NCBI GenBank assembly: GCA_034439915.1
Contig: JAWXBI010000266.1
Coordinates: 1-24,183 of the forward strand
Origin: JADJLQ01 sp034439915
Lineage (GTDB): Bacteria > Bacteroidota > Bacteroidia > Chitinophagales > Saprospiraceae
Length of the DNA: 24,183 nt
Direction of reading: 5' to 3'
Position numbers and translations under genes: made by a program. The notes below the pieces were generated by a model, which did not search any database, had not been told where the DNA came from, and worked only from the letters and a program-made list of their open reading frames with translations. Shown piece by piece: positions 23,997 to 24,183 of this stretch. Position 1 is the first letter of the stretch. Each line of letters opens with the position of its first letter.

Positions 23997-24183
23997 GGCT
24001 AAAGAAACCAGGGATAACTTTAGGCGGAGACGCCTAAAGAAACCAGGGCGGAGACGCCTAAAGAAACCAGGGAGGAGACGCCTAAAGAAACCAGGGCGGA
24101 GACGCCTAAAGAAAGCAGGGCGGAGACGCCTAAAGAAACCAGGGCGGAGACGCCTAAAGAAACCAGGGCGGAGACGCCTAAAG
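23996..24183. repeat. 24-bp tandem repeat array (minisatellite), cut by the window edge
   Basis: The unit is GGCGGAGACGCC followed by TAAAGAAACCAG. Regular copies start at 24023, 24047, 24071, 24095, 24119, 24143 and 24167, the last truncated by the window end. Variants are few: a C-to-A at 24073 and a C-to-G at 24115. A degenerate leading half-copy (CGGCTAAAG then AAACCAGGG) lies at 23996-24013, separated from the first full copy by ATAACTTTA. Each unit contains GGCG-GAGA-CGCC, able to fold as a small hairpin with a GNRA tetraloop. In the first copy this extends to a 9-bp stem (CTTTAGGCG at 24018-24026, CGCCTAAAG at 24031-24039). There is no unique spacer, so it is not a CRISPR array. Confidence 0.95.

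Noticed and set aside
23996..24183. CRISPR array at the right edge
   Set aside because: The 24-bp units are contiguous with no unique spacers, and no cas gene is present.
24020..24183. Minus-strand coding sequence through the tandem repeat
   Set aside because: Two minus-strand frames stay open only because the unit length is a multiple of three. One stops at the first copy (TAA at 24020-24022), and no non-repetitive coding sequence is visible.

Overview
The window looks like chromosomal DNA from a member of the Bacteroidota, most likely Saprospiria (Saprospiraceae-like). The evidence is a TonB-dependent receptor with an N-terminal carboxypeptidase-regulatory-like domain, a PorV/PorQ-type outer-membrane protein, a giant secreted protein with a type IX secretion-like C-terminus, Bacteroidota -7 promoter elements (TAnnTTTG) before scpA and atpD, few Shine-Dalgarno sequences, and an atpD-atpC pair apart from the other ATP synthase genes. 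The lineage is inferred from gene content; no rRNA is present.

Layout. 34-2040 (+): a B12-dependent ribonucleotide reductase (nrdJ), followed by about 700 bp of non-coding DNA. 2738-4201 (+): a lipoprotein of the vanadium haloperoxidase/PAP2 superfamily, closed by a hairpin terminator. 4497-5237 (+): a Crp/Fnr-type regulator whose upstream DNA carries palindromes that could be its own operators. 5413-6306 (-) and 6492-6869 (+): a divergent pair, a secreted EEP-fold hydrolase and a VOC-fold protein, separated by a strong inverted repeat.

6928-15588 (-): a tight three-gene operon, transcribed TonB-dependent receptor, then a ~1317-residue secreted protein, then a PorV/PorQ-like barrel. Intergenic gaps are about 12 bp. 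All three products are predicted to be exported to the cell envelope or surface, and the function of the unit is unknown. It is the best candidate here for an under-described system. 15823-18387 (-): PEP carboxylase of a divergent subgroup. 18570-20189 (+): an SGLT-like sodium/solute symporter with a clear terminator.

20360-22043 (+): scpA (chromosome condensation) followed closely by a bestrophin-family channel. 22193-23962 (+): atpD and a short atpC, preceded by a perfect -7 element. 23981-24183: a palindrome and then a 24-bp tandem repeat array that runs off the window edge.

Most genes are housekeeping or ordinary envelope functions. The accessory interest lies in the receptor/giant protein/PorV-like operon, the palindromes around the Crp/Fnr gene and the VOC promoter, the active-site substitutions in PEP carboxylase, and the minisatellite after atpC.
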